A stretch of DNA of 64,000 nt from Streptosporangiaceae bacterium NEAU-GS5 (GCA_017592665.1 JAGFNW010000001.1:806001-870000), one strand, 5' to 3'; shown: positions 1 through 8,655, numbered from the stretch's first letter. The notes: generated from the letters alone by a model not told the origin. Translations and numbers: made by a program.

Positions 1-1
1 T

Positions 2-163
2 GCCGAGGTGCGGGAGGTGGCCGGGGCCGACGGCATCGAGGTCGTGCTCGGCCAGCAGCACCACGACGTCAAGAAGGTGACCGTGACGGTCGCCGCCTCG
101 CCGAAGCCGTCGCCGGTGGCCTCGCCCGTCGCGCGTACGGCGACGCAGAATATCTGCCGCTGA
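2..163 (+). CDS. 3' end of an unidentified gene (possibly LytR C-terminal domain of an LCP protein)
   Basis: Only the last 53 codons are inside the window, ending in TGA at 161-163. The fragment reads as a short beta/alpha segment (GIEVVLGQQ, then VKKVTVTV) followed by a Pro/Ser/Ala-rich tail that ends in ATQNICR. That pattern, a C-terminal LytR_C-type fold followed by a Pro-rich tail ending close to a Cys, is seen in actinobacterial LCP (LytR-CpsA-Psr) proteins, which attach polymers to peptidoglycan. The assignment rests on composition and tail only; the catalytic part is outside the window. Codon usage is typical of the genome, so the fragment is very likely coding. Confidence 0.5.
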   Translation, partial: AEVREVAGADGIEVVLGQQHHDVKKVTVTVAASPKPSPVASPVARTATQNICR

Positions 164-187
164 TTGTCGGGTATGGGTGGGATGGTG

Positions 188-1255
188 ATGACCATGGAAA
201 CCCTCACCACCCGCCGGCTGAACCGCGCGACCCTGGATCGTCAGCTGCTGCTCACGCGCGCCGGCCTCGGTCCGGTCGCCGCGGTCGAGCGGCTCCTGGC
301 CATGCAGGCCCAGGAGCCGCGGCACCCGTTCACCGGCCTGTGGAGCCGGATCGACGGCTTCCGCCGCGACGACCTGCTTTCGGCTCTGGCCGACGGCACG
401 ATCGTCCGGGCCACGCTCATGCGGGCGACCCTGCACCTGATGAGCGCGGCCGACTACGCCGCCTTCCGGATGGCGCTCGCGCCCGGGCTCGCGCTGGCCC
501 TCGGCCGGGCCGAGATGTTCGACGGCATCGACATGGAGCGGCTGCTGCCCGTGGCCACCGCGCTGCTGAAGGATCGCCCGCGGGACTTCAACGAGCTGCG
601 CGCCCTGCTGGCCGCCGAGTTCCCCGACGCCAACGACCGCGCGCTCGGCTATGCCGTACGCACCCAGTTGCCGCTCGTCATGGTGCCGACCGGCGACCCG
701 TGGGGCTTCCCGGCGTCGGCCGCCTTCACCCTGCCCGCCGAGCTGTCGGCCGAGCCTCGGCTCGAAGAGCTGCTGCGCCGCTATCTCGCCGCGTACGGCC
801 CGGCCTCCTACCAGGACGCCCAGGTCTTCCTCGGACTGAAGGGGCTCAAGGCCGTAATGGGGGCGATGGACCTCGCCACATACAAGGACGAGCGCGGGCG
901 GATCCTGTACGACCTGCCGGAGGCGTCGCTGCCCGAAGAGGACGTGCCCGCGCCGGCGCGGTTCCTGCCCGAGTTCGACAGCCTGGTCCTGGCGCACGAC
1001 GATCGCAGGCGGATCATCGCCGACGCGTTCCGGCCGCAGGTGATCACGAAGAATCTGCGGGTCAAGGCCGTCTTCATGTGGGACGGCTTCGCGCGCGGCC
1101 TGTGGCAGTGGGATCTCAAGCGGGGCACGGCGACCGTGCGGATGACCCCCTTCGAGCCGCTGCCGCCCGCGGCGATCGACGAATTGACGGCGGAAGCCCA
1201 AGACCTGGCGAGGTTCCTCGCGCCGGATGCTTCGTCCTACGATGTGGTGATTTGA
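188..1255 (+). CDS. Winged-helix DNA-binding protein, AlkZ/YcaQ-like DNA glycosylase candidate
   Basis: A protein of about 355 residues of the HTH_42 (DUF1006) superfamily, which includes the DNA glycosylases AlkZ and YcaQ that open bulky alkyl adducts and interstrand crosslinks. The sequence shows the usual N-terminal opening (TTRRLNRATLDRQLLL) and, near residues 40-42, the segment MQAQEP. Its Gln-Ala-Gln fits the Q-x-Q catalytic motif of the AlkZ branch rather than the Q-x-D of YcaQ. Several starts are possible between TTG 164 and ATG 194. ATG 188 is chosen because GGTGGGA lies just upstream; ATG 194 is nearly as good. No biosynthetic cluster for a DNA-damaging compound is seen nearby, so a self-resistance role is not supported by context. 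Many relatives are annotated only as winged-helix proteins. Confidence 0.8.
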   Translation: MTMETLTTRRLNRATLDRQLLLTRAGLGPVAAVERLLAMQAQEPRHPFTGLWSRIDGFRRDDLLSALADGTIVRATLMRATLHLMSAADYAAFRMALAPGLALALGRAEMFDGIDMERLLPVATALLKDRPRDFNELRALLAAEFPDANDRALGYAVRTQLPLVMVPTGDPWGFPASAAFTLPAELSAEPRLEELLRRYLAAYGPASYQDAQVFLGLKGLKAVMGAMDLATYKDERGRILYDLPEASLPEEDVPAPARFLPEFDSLVLAHDDRRRIIADAFRPQVITKNLRVKAVFMWDGFARGLWQWDLKRGTATVRMTPFEPLPPAAIDELTAEAQDLARFLAPDASSYDVVI

Positions 1256-1302
1256 TCCGGTGTGGGGGTTCGCTCCCTGGGATCACTACGGGAGGGCCAG
1301 AC

Positions 1303-2127
1303 GTGTCCGAGGTGGAAACGGCGCCTAAAGGAATCGATCCGTCCAAGCCCAGCATCTCCCGTGTTTATGACTACATGCTGGGCGGCAAGGACAACTTCGC
1401 CAGCGACCGCGCGGTCGCCAGGATGGCCCTGGAAGTCGCCCCCGACGCGCCCGAGTCCGCCGCCGCCAACCGCGAGTTCCTGGCCCGCGTGATCCACCAC
1501 CTGGCCGGCGAGTGCGGCGTCCGGCAGTTCATAGACATCGGCTCCGGCCTCCCCACCAGGGGAAACGTGCACGAGATCGCACAGCTGGTCGCACCCGGCG
1601 CGCGCGTGGTCTACGTCGACAACGACCCGATCGTGCTGGTCCACGGCCGCGCCCTGCTGGCCACCGACGACAGCACCCTCGTCATCAACGCCGATCTCCG
1701 CCGGCCCGCCTCCATCGTCGACCACCCCGGGGTGCGGGAGCTCATCGACTTCGATCAGCCCATCGGGCTGCTGATGCTGGCCATCCTTCACCACATAAAG
1801 GACGAGGAAGACCCGGCCGGGCTGACCAAGGCGCTCAAGGACACCCTGCCATCCGGTAGCTACCTCGCCATCTCGCACTTCCACAACCCCGGTGAGGCCC
1901 GGCCTGAGGACTCGGCCCAGGCGCTGGCCGCCGAGAAGCTGTTCAACGAACATCTGGGCACCGGCCGCTGGCGCACCCGCGAGGAGATCCTCGCCTACTT
2001 CGACGGCATGGAACTCCTCGCGCCCGGCCTCGTGCCCATCCCCGACTGGCGCCCTCGCGACGACGACTGGGCCCGCCCCGGCATCACCTACCACACCTTC
2101 GTCGGCGCGGTGGCCCGCAAGCCCTGA
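1303..2127 (+). CDS. SAM-dependent methyltransferase, DUF574 (Methyltransf_19) family
   Basis: 274 residues from GTG 1303, with GGAGGG at 1291-1296 as ribosome binding site. The opening PSISRVYDYMLGGKDNFASD is the hallmark of the actinobacterial DUF574 S-adenosyl methyltransferases, which exist in many paralogues per genome. The SAM-binding loop is FIDIGSGLPTRGN, followed by the acidic end of strand 2 (VVYVDNDPIVLVHGRALL). The substrate of this family is unknown; some members sit in natural-product clusters, but nothing around this one points to such a cluster. Length and motifs are complete. A GC-rich imperfect hairpin followed by TTT comes just after the stop and may end the transcript before the AraC gene. 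Confidence 0.93.
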   Translation: MSEVETAPKGIDPSKPSISRVYDYMLGGKDNFASDRAVARMALEVAPDAPESAAANREFLARVIHHLAGECGVRQFIDIGSGLPTRGNVHEIAQLVAPGARVVYVDNDPIVLVHGRALLATDDSTLVINADLRRPASIVDHPGVRELIDFDQPIGLLMLAILHHIKDEEDPAGLTKALKDTLPSGSYLAISHFHNPGEARPEDSAQALAAEKLFNEHLGTGRWRTREEILAYFDGMELLAPGLVPIPDWRPRDDDWARPGITYHTFVGAVARKP

Positions 2128-2193
2128 AACCCGGGCGACGGCCGCCGGGCTTTCGGCTGGGGTGAACCTGGGCCTGTCGGCGATACTGATGAA

Positions 2194-3045
2194 ATGCCGA
2201 GCGAATACCTGCGATGGCGGCCGTCAGCGGCGCTGCGGCCCTATGTCGCGTGGTTCAGCGGCTACCGCGAGTCCGACATCCCGCCCGCGACACACCGCGG
2301 CCTCCCGTCGCCGTATCTCACGATGATCGTCACCCTGGACGATCCGCTGGTGCTCACCGCGCACTCCGACGGCAGCGTCGGCCGCCGCGCCTACGACACC
2401 TTGATCGGCGGCCTTCACGTACGTCCCGCGCTCATCGTCCACGATGGACGCCAGTCCGGCATCCAGTTCGCCGTCACCCCGCTCGGCGCCCGCGCCCTGC
2501 TCGGACTCCCCGCCGGGGAGCTGTCCCACATCGACGTCCTCGCATCCGACGTGCTCGGCTCCTTCGCCCTCGAGCTGCGCGAACGCGCCCTGGCCGGAGC
2601 CGGATGGACCAGCGTCTTCCAGGCCGTCGAGCGTGCCCTCCTCAGCCGCGTCACTGATCTGTCGCTGCCGCCCGAGGTGGCGTACGCGTGGCGGCGCATC
2701 CTGGTGGAGCGCGGCCGGACCCCGGTCGAGCATCTGGCGGCCGAGGTCGGCTGGAGCAGCCGCCACCTGCGGCAGCGCTTCCGCGCCGAGATCGGCCTCG
2801 GCCCGAAGGAGGCCGCCCAGGTGGTCCGCTTCGACCACGCGCGCCGCCTGCTCCTGGAGCGGGCCTCGAGCGGCGAGCCCTACACCCTGGCCAGCGTCGC
2901 GAGCGACTGCGGCTACTACGACCAATCCCACCTGGACCGGGAGTTCGCCGCCTTCGCCGGCTGCCCGCCCACCCGCTGGCTGGCCGAGGAGTTCCGAATC
3001 TTCCAAGCCATGGACATCGCGTCTGGGGAACAGTTGCGTACATGA
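2194..3045 (+). CDS. AraC-family transcriptional regulator
   Basis: 283 residues. The N-terminal part (LRWRPSAALRPYVAWFSGYRE) matches the ligand-sensing domain often found in front of actinobacterial AraC regulators. The C-terminal 100 residues carry the two helix-turn-helix motifs: HLAAEVGWSSRHLRQRFRAE, then LASVASDCGYYDQSHLDREF ahead of the conserved FAGCPPTRW. The stop TGA overlaps the start of the VOC gene (ATGA at 3042-3045), so the two are translationally coupled. The VOC protein is therefore the most likely regulatory or metabolic partner. The ligand is unknown. Confidence 0.93.
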   Translation: MPSEYLRWRPSAALRPYVAWFSGYRESDIPPATHRGLPSPYLTMIVTLDDPLVLTAHSDGSVGRRAYDTLIGGLHVRPALIVHDGRQSGIQFAVTPLGARALLGLPAGELSHIDVLASDVLGSFALELRERALAGAGWTSVFQAVERALLSRVTDLSLPPEVAYAWRRILVERGRTPVEHLAAEVGWSSRHLRQRFRAEIGLGPKEAAQVVRFDHARRLLLERASSGEPYTLASVASDCGYYDQSHLDREFAAFAGCPPTRWLAEEFRIFQAMDIASGEQLRT

Positions 3046-3476
3046 CTGAAAGCACAGCCGCGAACACGCCCGACGACGCCCCGCCGCCGCAGGTGTGGCC
3101 CACCACCAAGGCCCACGACGCCCGTGGCCTGATCCGGTTCCTGGTCGAGGCCTTCGGCTTCGAGGAGACCGCCGTCTACGGCGAGGGCGACCGCGTCGAC
3201 CACGCCCAGCTGTCCTGGCCCGAAGGCGGCGGCGTCATGCTCGGATCCATCCGCCCCGACGACGATGAGTGGGCCGCCACGCCCGGCACCCTGAGCGCGT
3301 ACGTCGTCACCAGCGACCCCGACGGCCTGCACGCCCGCGCGGTCGCCGCCGGCGCCCGCGTCATCCGCGAGCTGAGCAACACCGACTACGGCTCCCGCGA
3401 CTTCGCCGCCCTCGACCCCGAAGGCAACCGCTGGTACTTCGGCACCTACCGCGGCGAACCCCGCAAAAAGCCCTAA
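3042..3476 (+). CDS. VOC-family (glyoxalase/bleomycin-resistance fold) protein
   Basis: 144 residues starting at ATG 3042 inside the stop of the AraC gene. It shows the paired beta-alpha-beta-beta-beta units of the vicinal oxygen chelate fold: LIRFLVEAFGFEETAVY with AQLSWPEGGGVMLGS in the first half, and LSAYVVTSDPDGLHARAVAAGARVI with YGSRDFAALDPEGNRWYFGTY in the second. The closing D-PEGNRW-FGTY motif is typical of the PhnB/glyoxalase-like branch. Whether it is an enzyme or a binding or resistance protein cannot be read from the sequence. Coupled expression with the AraC regulator suggests a small-molecule response. Confidence 0.93.
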   Translation: MTESTAANTPDDAPPPQVWPTTKAHDARGLIRFLVEAFGFEETAVYGEGDRVDHAQLSWPEGGGVMLGSIRPDDDEWAATPGTLSAYVVTSDPDGLHARAVAAGARVIRELSNTDYGSRDFAALDPEGNRWYFGTYRGEPRKKP

Positions 3477-3575
3477 GGCTCCGCCCACGTTTCCTGCCCA
3501 CGTGCGCGCCCCCTTGTCCGGCGCGCCTGTCCGACTGGCATGCTGGGAGGCCAGCAAACCCCCGGGAGATCAGTT

Positions 3576-3860
3576 ATGGCACAGCCGCTTGGCGCCCAGC
3601 CCGCAGTCCGGCAGACCCCGCTCAGCACTGACGAAAGGGTGCGGGCCGAAGCCAACTTCGTCCCCCTCGTCGCCGAGCATCTCACCAGCAGCGGGCGCTT
3701 CAGGGTGAGCGCCGACACCCCCGAGATGGTCGAGGTGTTCCAGGCCGTGGCCCGCAAGGTCGGTGAGCGGCTGCAGCGGCCCGTGGTCAGCTACGCCAAC
3801 GGCCGCTACATCGTGATCACCTTCGCCGAGAACGCGCCCCAGGCCATTCACTCCGCGTAG
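3576..3860 (+). CDS. Small conserved-looking hypothetical protein
   Basis: 94 residues from ATG 3576 with GGGAGA at 3564-3569 as ribosome binding site. I do not recognise the family. The sequence is soluble and has no signal peptide or membrane segment. After a disordered start (QPLGAQPAVRQTPLS) it predicts two helices (RVRAEANFVPLVAEHL and MVEVFQAVARKVGERL) and a beta hairpin (PVVSYANGRYIVITFAE). Codon third positions are strongly G/C and the frame fits the neighbours, so it is very likely coding. It lies alone between the VOC gene and the TetR gene, which is on the opposite strand. Confidence 0.75.
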   Translation: MAQPLGAQPAVRQTPLSTDERVRAEANFVPLVAEHLTSSGRFRVSADTPEMVEVFQAVARKVGERLQRPVVSYANGRYIVITFAENAPQAIHSA

Positions 3861-4015
3861 GAGTAAGCGCGGACGAGTGGTCGGCCGTCACTCTCTGAAA
3901 CGCCTATGACGTCGCCGTGTGGACGTGGGCCCTCACGTCGATCCTCGGGCCGCCTGCCGTGCATCTGGTTCTGGCCGTTGTGGCGCTCTCCGGACGTAGG
4001 CCCCGGGTCCCGCTG

Positions 4016-4633
4016 CTATGGAAGATCGCGGCGTACGTCACGGCCCGGCGCGAGCTGGGATCGGAGATGCGTGCGGAGGATGGCGGCCATGTCGAGGTGG
4101 CGGTGGCCGAGCAGCCACTGGATCTGCAGGCCGTCCATGAGCGCGACGAACTGCCGCGCCGCCGTAGCGGGCTCGACGTCCGGGCGTAGCAGCCCGTCGG
4201 CGCGGGCCTGGCCGTAGGCGAGCTCGACCGCGCGCACGGTCCGTTCGTAGCGCTGCACGAAGAACGCGTGCGCGGGGTGGTCGGCGGCGGTGGCCTCGGC
4301 CGACAGCACGGTGAACAGCTCGACGATGCCCGGCCGCGTGGCGTTCAGCGACGCGAGATCGACCAGGGCGTGCAGGACGCCGAGGCCGGTGCGGCCGTCG
4401 AGCAGCTGCGCGCCGTCGACCTCGTCGCGGTGCTCCAGCACGGCCAGCAGCAGCGACTGCTTGGTCGGAAAGTGGTGCAGCAGGCCGGGATGGGACAGGC
4501 CGCATCGGGTGGCGATCTCGCGCAGCGACGCGCCCCGATAGCCGGCCTCGCCGAACATCGCCATGGCCTGGTCGAGGATCTGGCTCCGTTTCGCGCGGCC
4601 TTTGGCGTAGCCGCGTCCGGCCTCTACGGTCAC
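4016..4633 (-). CDS. TetR-family transcriptional regulator
   Basis: 205 residues from GTG 4633. The N-terminal helix-turn-helix is clear: RSQILDQAMAMFGEAGYRG, then LREIATRCGLSHPGLLHHF with the closing PTKQSLLLAVLEHRD. The C-terminal half is the usual variable ligand and dimer domain with a BetI/TetR_C-like stretch (ARQFVALMDGLQIQWLLGH). It diverges from an MFS gene across 79 bases that hold an 18-base inverted repeat, the standard arrangement of a repressor controlling itself and an efflux pump. The ligand cannot be inferred. Confidence 0.93.
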   Translation of the reverse strand: MTVEAGRGYAKGRAKRSQILDQAMAMFGEAGYRGASLREIATRCGLSHPGLLHHFPTKQSLLLAVLEHRDEVDGAQLLDGRTGLGVLHALVDLASLNATRPGIVELFTVLSAEATAADHPAHAFFVQRYERTVRAVELAYGQARADGLLRPDVEPATAARQFVALMDGLQIQWLLGHRHLDMAAILRTHLRSQLAPGRDVRRDLP

Positions 4634-4641
4634 CCACAGAA

Positions 4642-4659
4642 ACCTACCAGGTGGTCGGT
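4642..4659. promoter_or_regulatory. Candidate TetR operator between the TetR and MFS genes
   Basis: Imperfect inverted repeat ACCTACCAG / GTGGTCGGT with no spacer; 7 of 9 positions pair (ACC-ACCA--TGGT-GGT). It begins 9 bases upstream of the TetR GTG start and lies about 55 bases before the MFS start. Binding here could block both transcripts. Assigned from symmetry and position only. Confidence 0.6.
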
Positions 4660-4712
4660 TTTTCGGTTACGGTGAATGGACCGGCGAAACGAGCATCCGA
4701 CCTGGAGCACTC

Positions 4713-5888
4713 ATGGGGACGACGCACGCTCTGCCCATCTCCACCGGCCTTCGCCGCGCGCGGATCGCGACCGGGGTGATCTTCGGCGTGCATGGCGCGG
4801 CGGCCGGCACTTTCGCCGCCCAGGTGCCATGGGTGGCCGCCCACGTCGGAGTGGGGGTCGGAGGCCTCGGAGTCGCGCTGCTGATGCCCGGCATCGGCGC
4901 CCTGCTGGCCATCCCGGCGTCCGGCCGCCTGGTGCACCATGTCAACCTGCGCTCCCTGACGCGGGCCCTGATCCTGGCGTGGTGCGCGGCCCTGCTGTTG
5001 CCCGCGCTGCCGACCTCGCTCGTGCTGCTCTGCGCCGTCCTGGTGCTGTTCGGCGCGACGGCCGGGCTGGCGGACGTGGTCATGAACGCGCACGCCGTGG
5101 TCGTCGAGGAGCGTTACGGCCGGTCGGTGATGTCGGGCATGCACGGCTGCTGGAGCGCCGGCGGCCTGGCCGGCTCGGCCGGAGCCGCCCTGGCCGTACG
5201 GATCACGCCCGACGCCCGGCCGCACTTCCTGCTCACCTCGGCCGTGCTCGCCGTGATCACCGTGGTGGCGAGTTCGTGGCTGCTGCCGCACCGACCGGCC
5301 CCGGAGGTCGACGCGCCGCCGGCCTTCGCGCTGCCGTCCCGCGGCGTGCTGCTGATCGGCCTGATCGGGTTGTGCGCGGTGTTCGCCGAGGCCTCGGGGC
5401 TCGACTGGTCGGCGGTGTACGTGCACACGGTGCTCGGCCATCCGGCCAGCGCGGCGGCCCTGACGGTGGCGACGTTCTCGGTCAGCATGGCCGCCGCGCG
5501 GTTCGCCGGAGACGGCGTGGTACGCCGCATCGGGCCGGCGGCCACCGTCCGCCTGGCCGGGCTCTGCGCCACCGTGGGCGCCCTCGGCGTGGTGCTCACG
5601 CGCGACATCGTCCTGGTGGTCGCCGGTTTCGCGCTCATCGGCGCCGGGATCGCCGTGGTGGTGCCCCTGGTGTTCGCCACCGCGGGGCGCATCGGCCCGC
5701 ATCCCGGCCGCAGCATCGCCGGTGTCGCCGGCATCGCGTACGGCAGCGGCCTCATCGCCCCCGGCGTGATCGGCGGCATCGGCGAGCTGACCTCGCTGAC
5801 GACCTCGTTCGCCCTCGTCGCCGTGCTCACCGCGGCGATGGCCGCCGGGGCCACGGCCCTGCGCCCTTCGGTCAGGCAGGGCCGCTGA
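4713..5888 (+). CDS. MFS transporter
   Basis: 391 residues with about twelve hydrophobic segments. The first is ATGVIFGVHGAAAGTFAAQVPWVAAHVGVG in pieces, typical of small MFS exporters of the YbjJ/FucP-like branch that open with G--F--W-P. The cytoplasmic loop after segment 2 has the shortened RLVHHVNLRSL form of motif A. GGAG at 4703-4706 is the ribosome binding site for ATG 4713. Divergent from a TetR gene, so probably induced by the compound it exports. Its last 17 bases overlap the 3' end of the convergent histidine kinase gene. Confidence 0.92.
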   Translation: MGTTHALPISTGLRRARIATGVIFGVHGAAAGTFAAQVPWVAAHVGVGVGGLGVALLMPGIGALLAIPASGRLVHHVNLRSLTRALILAWCAALLLPALPTSLVLLCAVLVLFGATAGLADVVMNAHAVVVEERYGRSVMSGMHGCWSAGGLAGSAGAALAVRITPDARPHFLLTSAVLAVITVVASSWLLPHRPAPEVDAPPAFALPSRGVLLIGLIGLCAVFAEASGLDWSAVYVHTVLGHPASAAALTVATFSVSMAAARFAGDGVVRRIGPAATVRLAGLCATVGALGVVLTRDIVLVVAGFALIGAGIAVVVPLVFATAGRIGPHPGRSIAGVAGIAYGSGLIAPGVIGGIGELTSLTTSFALVAVLTAAMAAGATALRPSVRQGR

Positions 5889-7140
5889 CCACGCGGCGAC
5901 GGTCCTCCTCGGCCGGGTGCCGCAAGAAGATCGCGAACGTGGCCGGCCGTGGCTTGATCAGCTCCAGACGGCCTCCGTCGGCGGCGACCAGAGCCCGCGC
6001 GAGGGTCAGGCCGAGGCCGGTGCCGCCGCCACCGCTCACGTTGCGTTCGAAGACGCGGGTGCCGAGCTCGGCGGGGATGCCAGGACCCTCGTCGCCTACC
6101 TCTATCACGACCGATTTGTCCGAGCTGGTGGTCTTGATGATGAGCTGTCCGGCGCCGTGCTGGAGGGAGTTCTCCAGCAGCGTCGAGACGACCTGGCTGA
6201 GGCCGCCGGTCGTGGCGAGAGCGCGCAGCCTGCGCTCGCCACGGAGGTGGATGGTCCGCTGGACCCGCTTGAACGCCGGATCCCACTCGGTGATCTGCTG
6301 ATCCAGGATCTCGTCGACGTCGATCGGCTCGGCCTGGGCATGGCGCTGCCGCCGGGCCGCCGCCAGCAGCTCGTCGATGACGGCCGTCAGGCGTTCGGCC
6401 TGGATGATGGCGGCCTCGCCCTCCTCCCGCACCACCGCGGGGTCCTTGGCCGCGGCCACGATTTCCTCAAGACGCATGGTCAGGCCGGTCAGCGGGGTAC
6501 GTAGCTGGTGGGAGGCATCCGTGGCGAACTCGCGTTCCCGGCTGAGCAGGTCGGAGATCCGTACGGCGCTGCGATCCAGGACTTCGGCGACGCGGTCGAG
6601 CTCGGGGATCCCATATCGATGCTTGCTGGGGCGGGCGTCACCGGACCCCAGCCGCTCCGCGATCTTTCCGAGGTCTTGGAGCGGCAGGGTCAGCCGCCGG
6701 GATGTCACGATGGCGAGTCCTACGGCCACGCCGAGCGCGGCCAGCGCGAGCGCGGTCGTCAGCAGGAGCCGGGCGCGGATCTCCCGCTGGATCTGCGCCG
6801 AGTCGCGGGAGATGCGGACGTAGCCGTTCTCTGACCGGGCCTCCTCGATGAGCTGCCGGTTGGCCGGGGGATCCGTGCCCACCACGATCGGCGGATTGCC
6901 GCGGACGAACACCTGGATATAGCGGTCGGGGTAGTTCTTCTCCAGCTGCTTGGGGTCGATCGACTGTTCCTGGCTGACGGAATACTCCAGGCCGATCAGC
7001 AGCCGGGTCGCCTCCGCGCGCAGTTCCTGGGCGGCCTCGTCGTTGATCAGCCGCACCACCACCACGCCAAGCGGCACTCCAAGCAGGAGCACCGCGATAA
7101 CGGCGACCAGCAGCGTTGAGGAGAGCAGGCGTCTCCGCAT
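5872..7140 (-). CDS. Membrane sensor histidine kinase
   Basis: 422 residues. A transmembrane segment at about 5-29 is followed by a short extracytoplasmic domain of some 85 residues, a second membrane segment near 125-148, a HAMP linker (RRLTLPLQDLGKIAERLGSGD), the HisKA box (FATDASHQLRTPLTGL, phospho-accepting His) and the HATPase domain with N box (LENSLQHG), G1 (VGDEGPGIP) and G2 (GGGTGLGLTLARAL). It acts on the response regulator encoded 4 bases upstream in the same operon. The sensed signal is unknown. The gene ends inside the last codons of the convergent MFS gene. Confidence 0.96.
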   Translation of the reverse strand: MRRRLLSSTLLVAVIAVLLLGVPLGVVVVRLINDEAAQELRAEATRLLIGLEYSVSQEQSIDPKQLEKNYPDRYIQVFVRGNPPIVVGTDPPANRQLIEEARSENGYVRISRDSAQIQREIRARLLLTTALALAALGVAVGLAIVTSRRLTLPLQDLGKIAERLGSGDARPSKHRYGIPELDRVAEVLDRSAVRISDLLSREREFATDASHQLRTPLTGLTMRLEEIVAAAKDPAVVREEGEAAIIQAERLTAVIDELLAAARRQRHAQAEPIDVDEILDQQITEWDPAFKRVQRTIHLRGERRLRALATTGGLSQVVSTLLENSLQHGAGQLIIKTTSSDKSVVIEVGDEGPGIPAELGTRVFERNVSGGGGTGLGLTLARALVAADGGRLELIKPRPATFAIFLRHPAEEDRRRVVSGPA

Positions 7141-7144
7141 CTAT

Positions 7145-7813
7145 TTATTCGCGCTCGAAGCGGAAGCCGACCCCTCGCACGGTGGTGATGTAGCGGGGCT
7201 TGGCGGCGTCGTCGCCGAGCTTGCGGCGCAGCCACGAGATGTGCATGTCGAGGGTCTTGGTGGAACCCCACCAGTTGGTGTCCCACACCTCGCGCATGAT
7301 CTGCTCACGCGTGACCACCTTGCCCGCGTCGCGGACGAGGACGCGCAGCAGGTCGAACTCCTTGGTGGTCAGGTGGAGCTCCTTGTCGCCCATCCAGGCG
7401 CGCCGGGAGTCGGCGTCGATCCGGACCCCCTGGACGACGGGGGTCTCGCTGGTGCCGCGCCGGAGCAGCGCGCGCACCCGGGCTAGCAGCTCGGCCAGCC
7501 GGAAAGGCTTGGTCACATAGTCGTCGGCGCCGGCGTCGAGCCCCACCACCGTGTCGACCTCGTCGACGCGTGCGGTGAGGATCAGGACGGGGGTGCCGTG
7601 TCCTTCGGCTCTGATCCGGCGGGCGACCTCGAGGCCGTCCATTTCCGGCAGGCCAAGGTCAAGAACGATCAGGTCGACGCCGCCCGACAGGGCCCGCTCC
7701 AGGGCCTGTGGGCCGTCGGGGCTCACCTCGACCTGGTAGCCCTCGCGGCGCAGGGCGCGCGCGAGCGGCTCCGAGATCGAGGTGTCATCCTCGGCTAGAA
7801 GTACGCAGGTCAT
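7145..7813 (-). CDS. OmpR/PhoB-family response regulator
   Basis: 222 residues. The receiver domain has the acidic pair at D9/D10, the phosphorylation site D52 (LIVLDLGLPEMDG), the conserved Thr near 80 and K102 (DDYVTKPF). The C-terminal winged helix shows LHLTTKEFDLLRVLVRDAG and SWLRRKLGDDA. First gene of the two-gene signalling operon with the kinase 4 bases downstream. It lies close to purK-purE, as similar two-component genes do in other actinomycetes. The 140 bases upstream hold no operator I can name. Confidence 0.97.
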   Translation of the reverse strand: MTCVLLAEDDTSISEPLARALRREGYQVEVSPDGPQALERALSGGVDLIVLDLGLPEMDGLEVARRIRAEGHGTPVLILTARVDEVDTVVGLDAGADDYVTKPFRLAELLARVRALLRRGTSETPVVQGVRIDADSRRAWMGDKELHLTTKEFDLLRVLVRDAGKVVTREQIMREVWDTNWWGSTKTLDMHISWLRRKLGDDAAKPRYITTVRGVGFRFERE

Positions 7814-7952
7814 GGAGCGATCGTAGGACCTTAGGCGATCGTTTCCCGGGCGCAGCGCGCGGTTTGACTTGTCGTTGACCCATCAATTGACCTGGGCAAA
7901 CACAACTAAAGGGGGGAATATCGCGGTAAAGACTCCCGGCCTGCGGGGCCCG

Positions 7953-8435
7953 TCAGTCCTCCGACGGGGGCTCGGCGTACCGCTGGAGATAGAGCGCCTC
8001 GCCCAGGGTCTCCATCAGCGCGAGCTCGGTCTCCAGATAGTCGATGTGGTGTTCCTCGTCCTTGAGGATCTCTTCGAAGAGCAGCGCGGAGACGATGTCG
8101 CCACGCTCACGCATCAGGGCGATGCCGGGCTTGAGCCGCTTGACCACGCCAAGCTCCAGATCCAGGTCGGACTGCAACTGCTCCTTGACCGTCTGCCCCA
8201 CGTGCAGGGTGAACAGCTTCTGGTAGTTGGGCAGCCCTTCGAGGAAGAGGATGCGATCGGTGAGCTTCTCGGCGTGCTTCATCTCATCGATCGACTCGTA
8301 GCGCGTGTGGCTCGCGAGCTTGGTGTAGCCCCAGTTCTCCTGCATCTTGGCGTGCAGGAAATACTGGTTGATCGCGGTTAGCTCGGACGTGAGCTGCTCG
8401 TTGAGCAGCGCGATGATCTCTTTGTCGCCCTGCAT
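7953..8435 (-). CDS. bfr: Bacterioferritin
   Basis: 160 residues, full length. It stores iron as a ferric mineral in a 24-mer shell and uses haem between subunits. All the diagnostic residues are at their standard numbers: ferroxidase ligands E18, E51, H54, E94, E127 and H130, and haem-ligating M52. The gene lies 13 bases downstream of the bacterioferritin-associated ferredoxin gene and is probably co-transcribed from the promoter region that holds iron boxes at 8656-8723. Confidence 0.98.
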   Translation of the reverse strand: MQGDKEIIALLNEQLTSELTAINQYFLHAKMQENWGYTKLASHTRYESIDEMKHAEKLTDRILFLEGLPNYQKLFTLHVGQTVKEQLQSDLDLELGVVKRLKPGIALMRERGDIVSALLFEEILKDEEHHIDYLETELALMETLGEALYLQRYAEPPSED

Positions 8436-8448
8436 ATACCTGGGGCCC

Positions 8449-8628
8449 CTATGCCGTAGTGATCAGGTCTTCTGACCGCTTCAGCATCGCACAGATCTTC
8501 CGCACGCAGGACGCGCAGTCACCGCCCGCACCCGTGGTGTCGCGGACCTGCTTGGCACTACGCGCACCGGACGAGATGCAGTCGTGCACCTCGTTCTCGG
8601 TCACCGCGCGGCAGACGCAGACGTACAT
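8449..8628 (-). CDS. bfd: Bacterioferritin-associated ferredoxin, (2Fe-2S)-binding
   Basis: 59 residues from ATG 8628 (MYVCVC). The four cluster ligands C4, C6, C38 and C41 have the C-x-C...C-x2-C spacing of Bfd, which docks on bacterioferritin and passes electrons to the haem to release stored iron. An in-frame upstream start at 8658 would overlap the iron box and add ten residues not found in the family, so the internal ATG is preferred. First gene of a bfd-bfr operon. Confidence 0.95.
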   Translation of the reverse strand: MYVCVCRAVTENEVHDCISSGARSAKQVRDTTGAGGDCASCVRKICAMLKRSEDLITTA

Positions 8629-8655
8629 AGGGTGGCGGCTCCTCAACACCTCTGG

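Noticed and set aside
3917-4189. Plus-strand open frame with a hydrophobic start beginning at GTG 3917
   Set aside because: Most of it is antisense to the well-supported TetR gene, it has no ribosome binding site, and the hydrophobic part is not continued.
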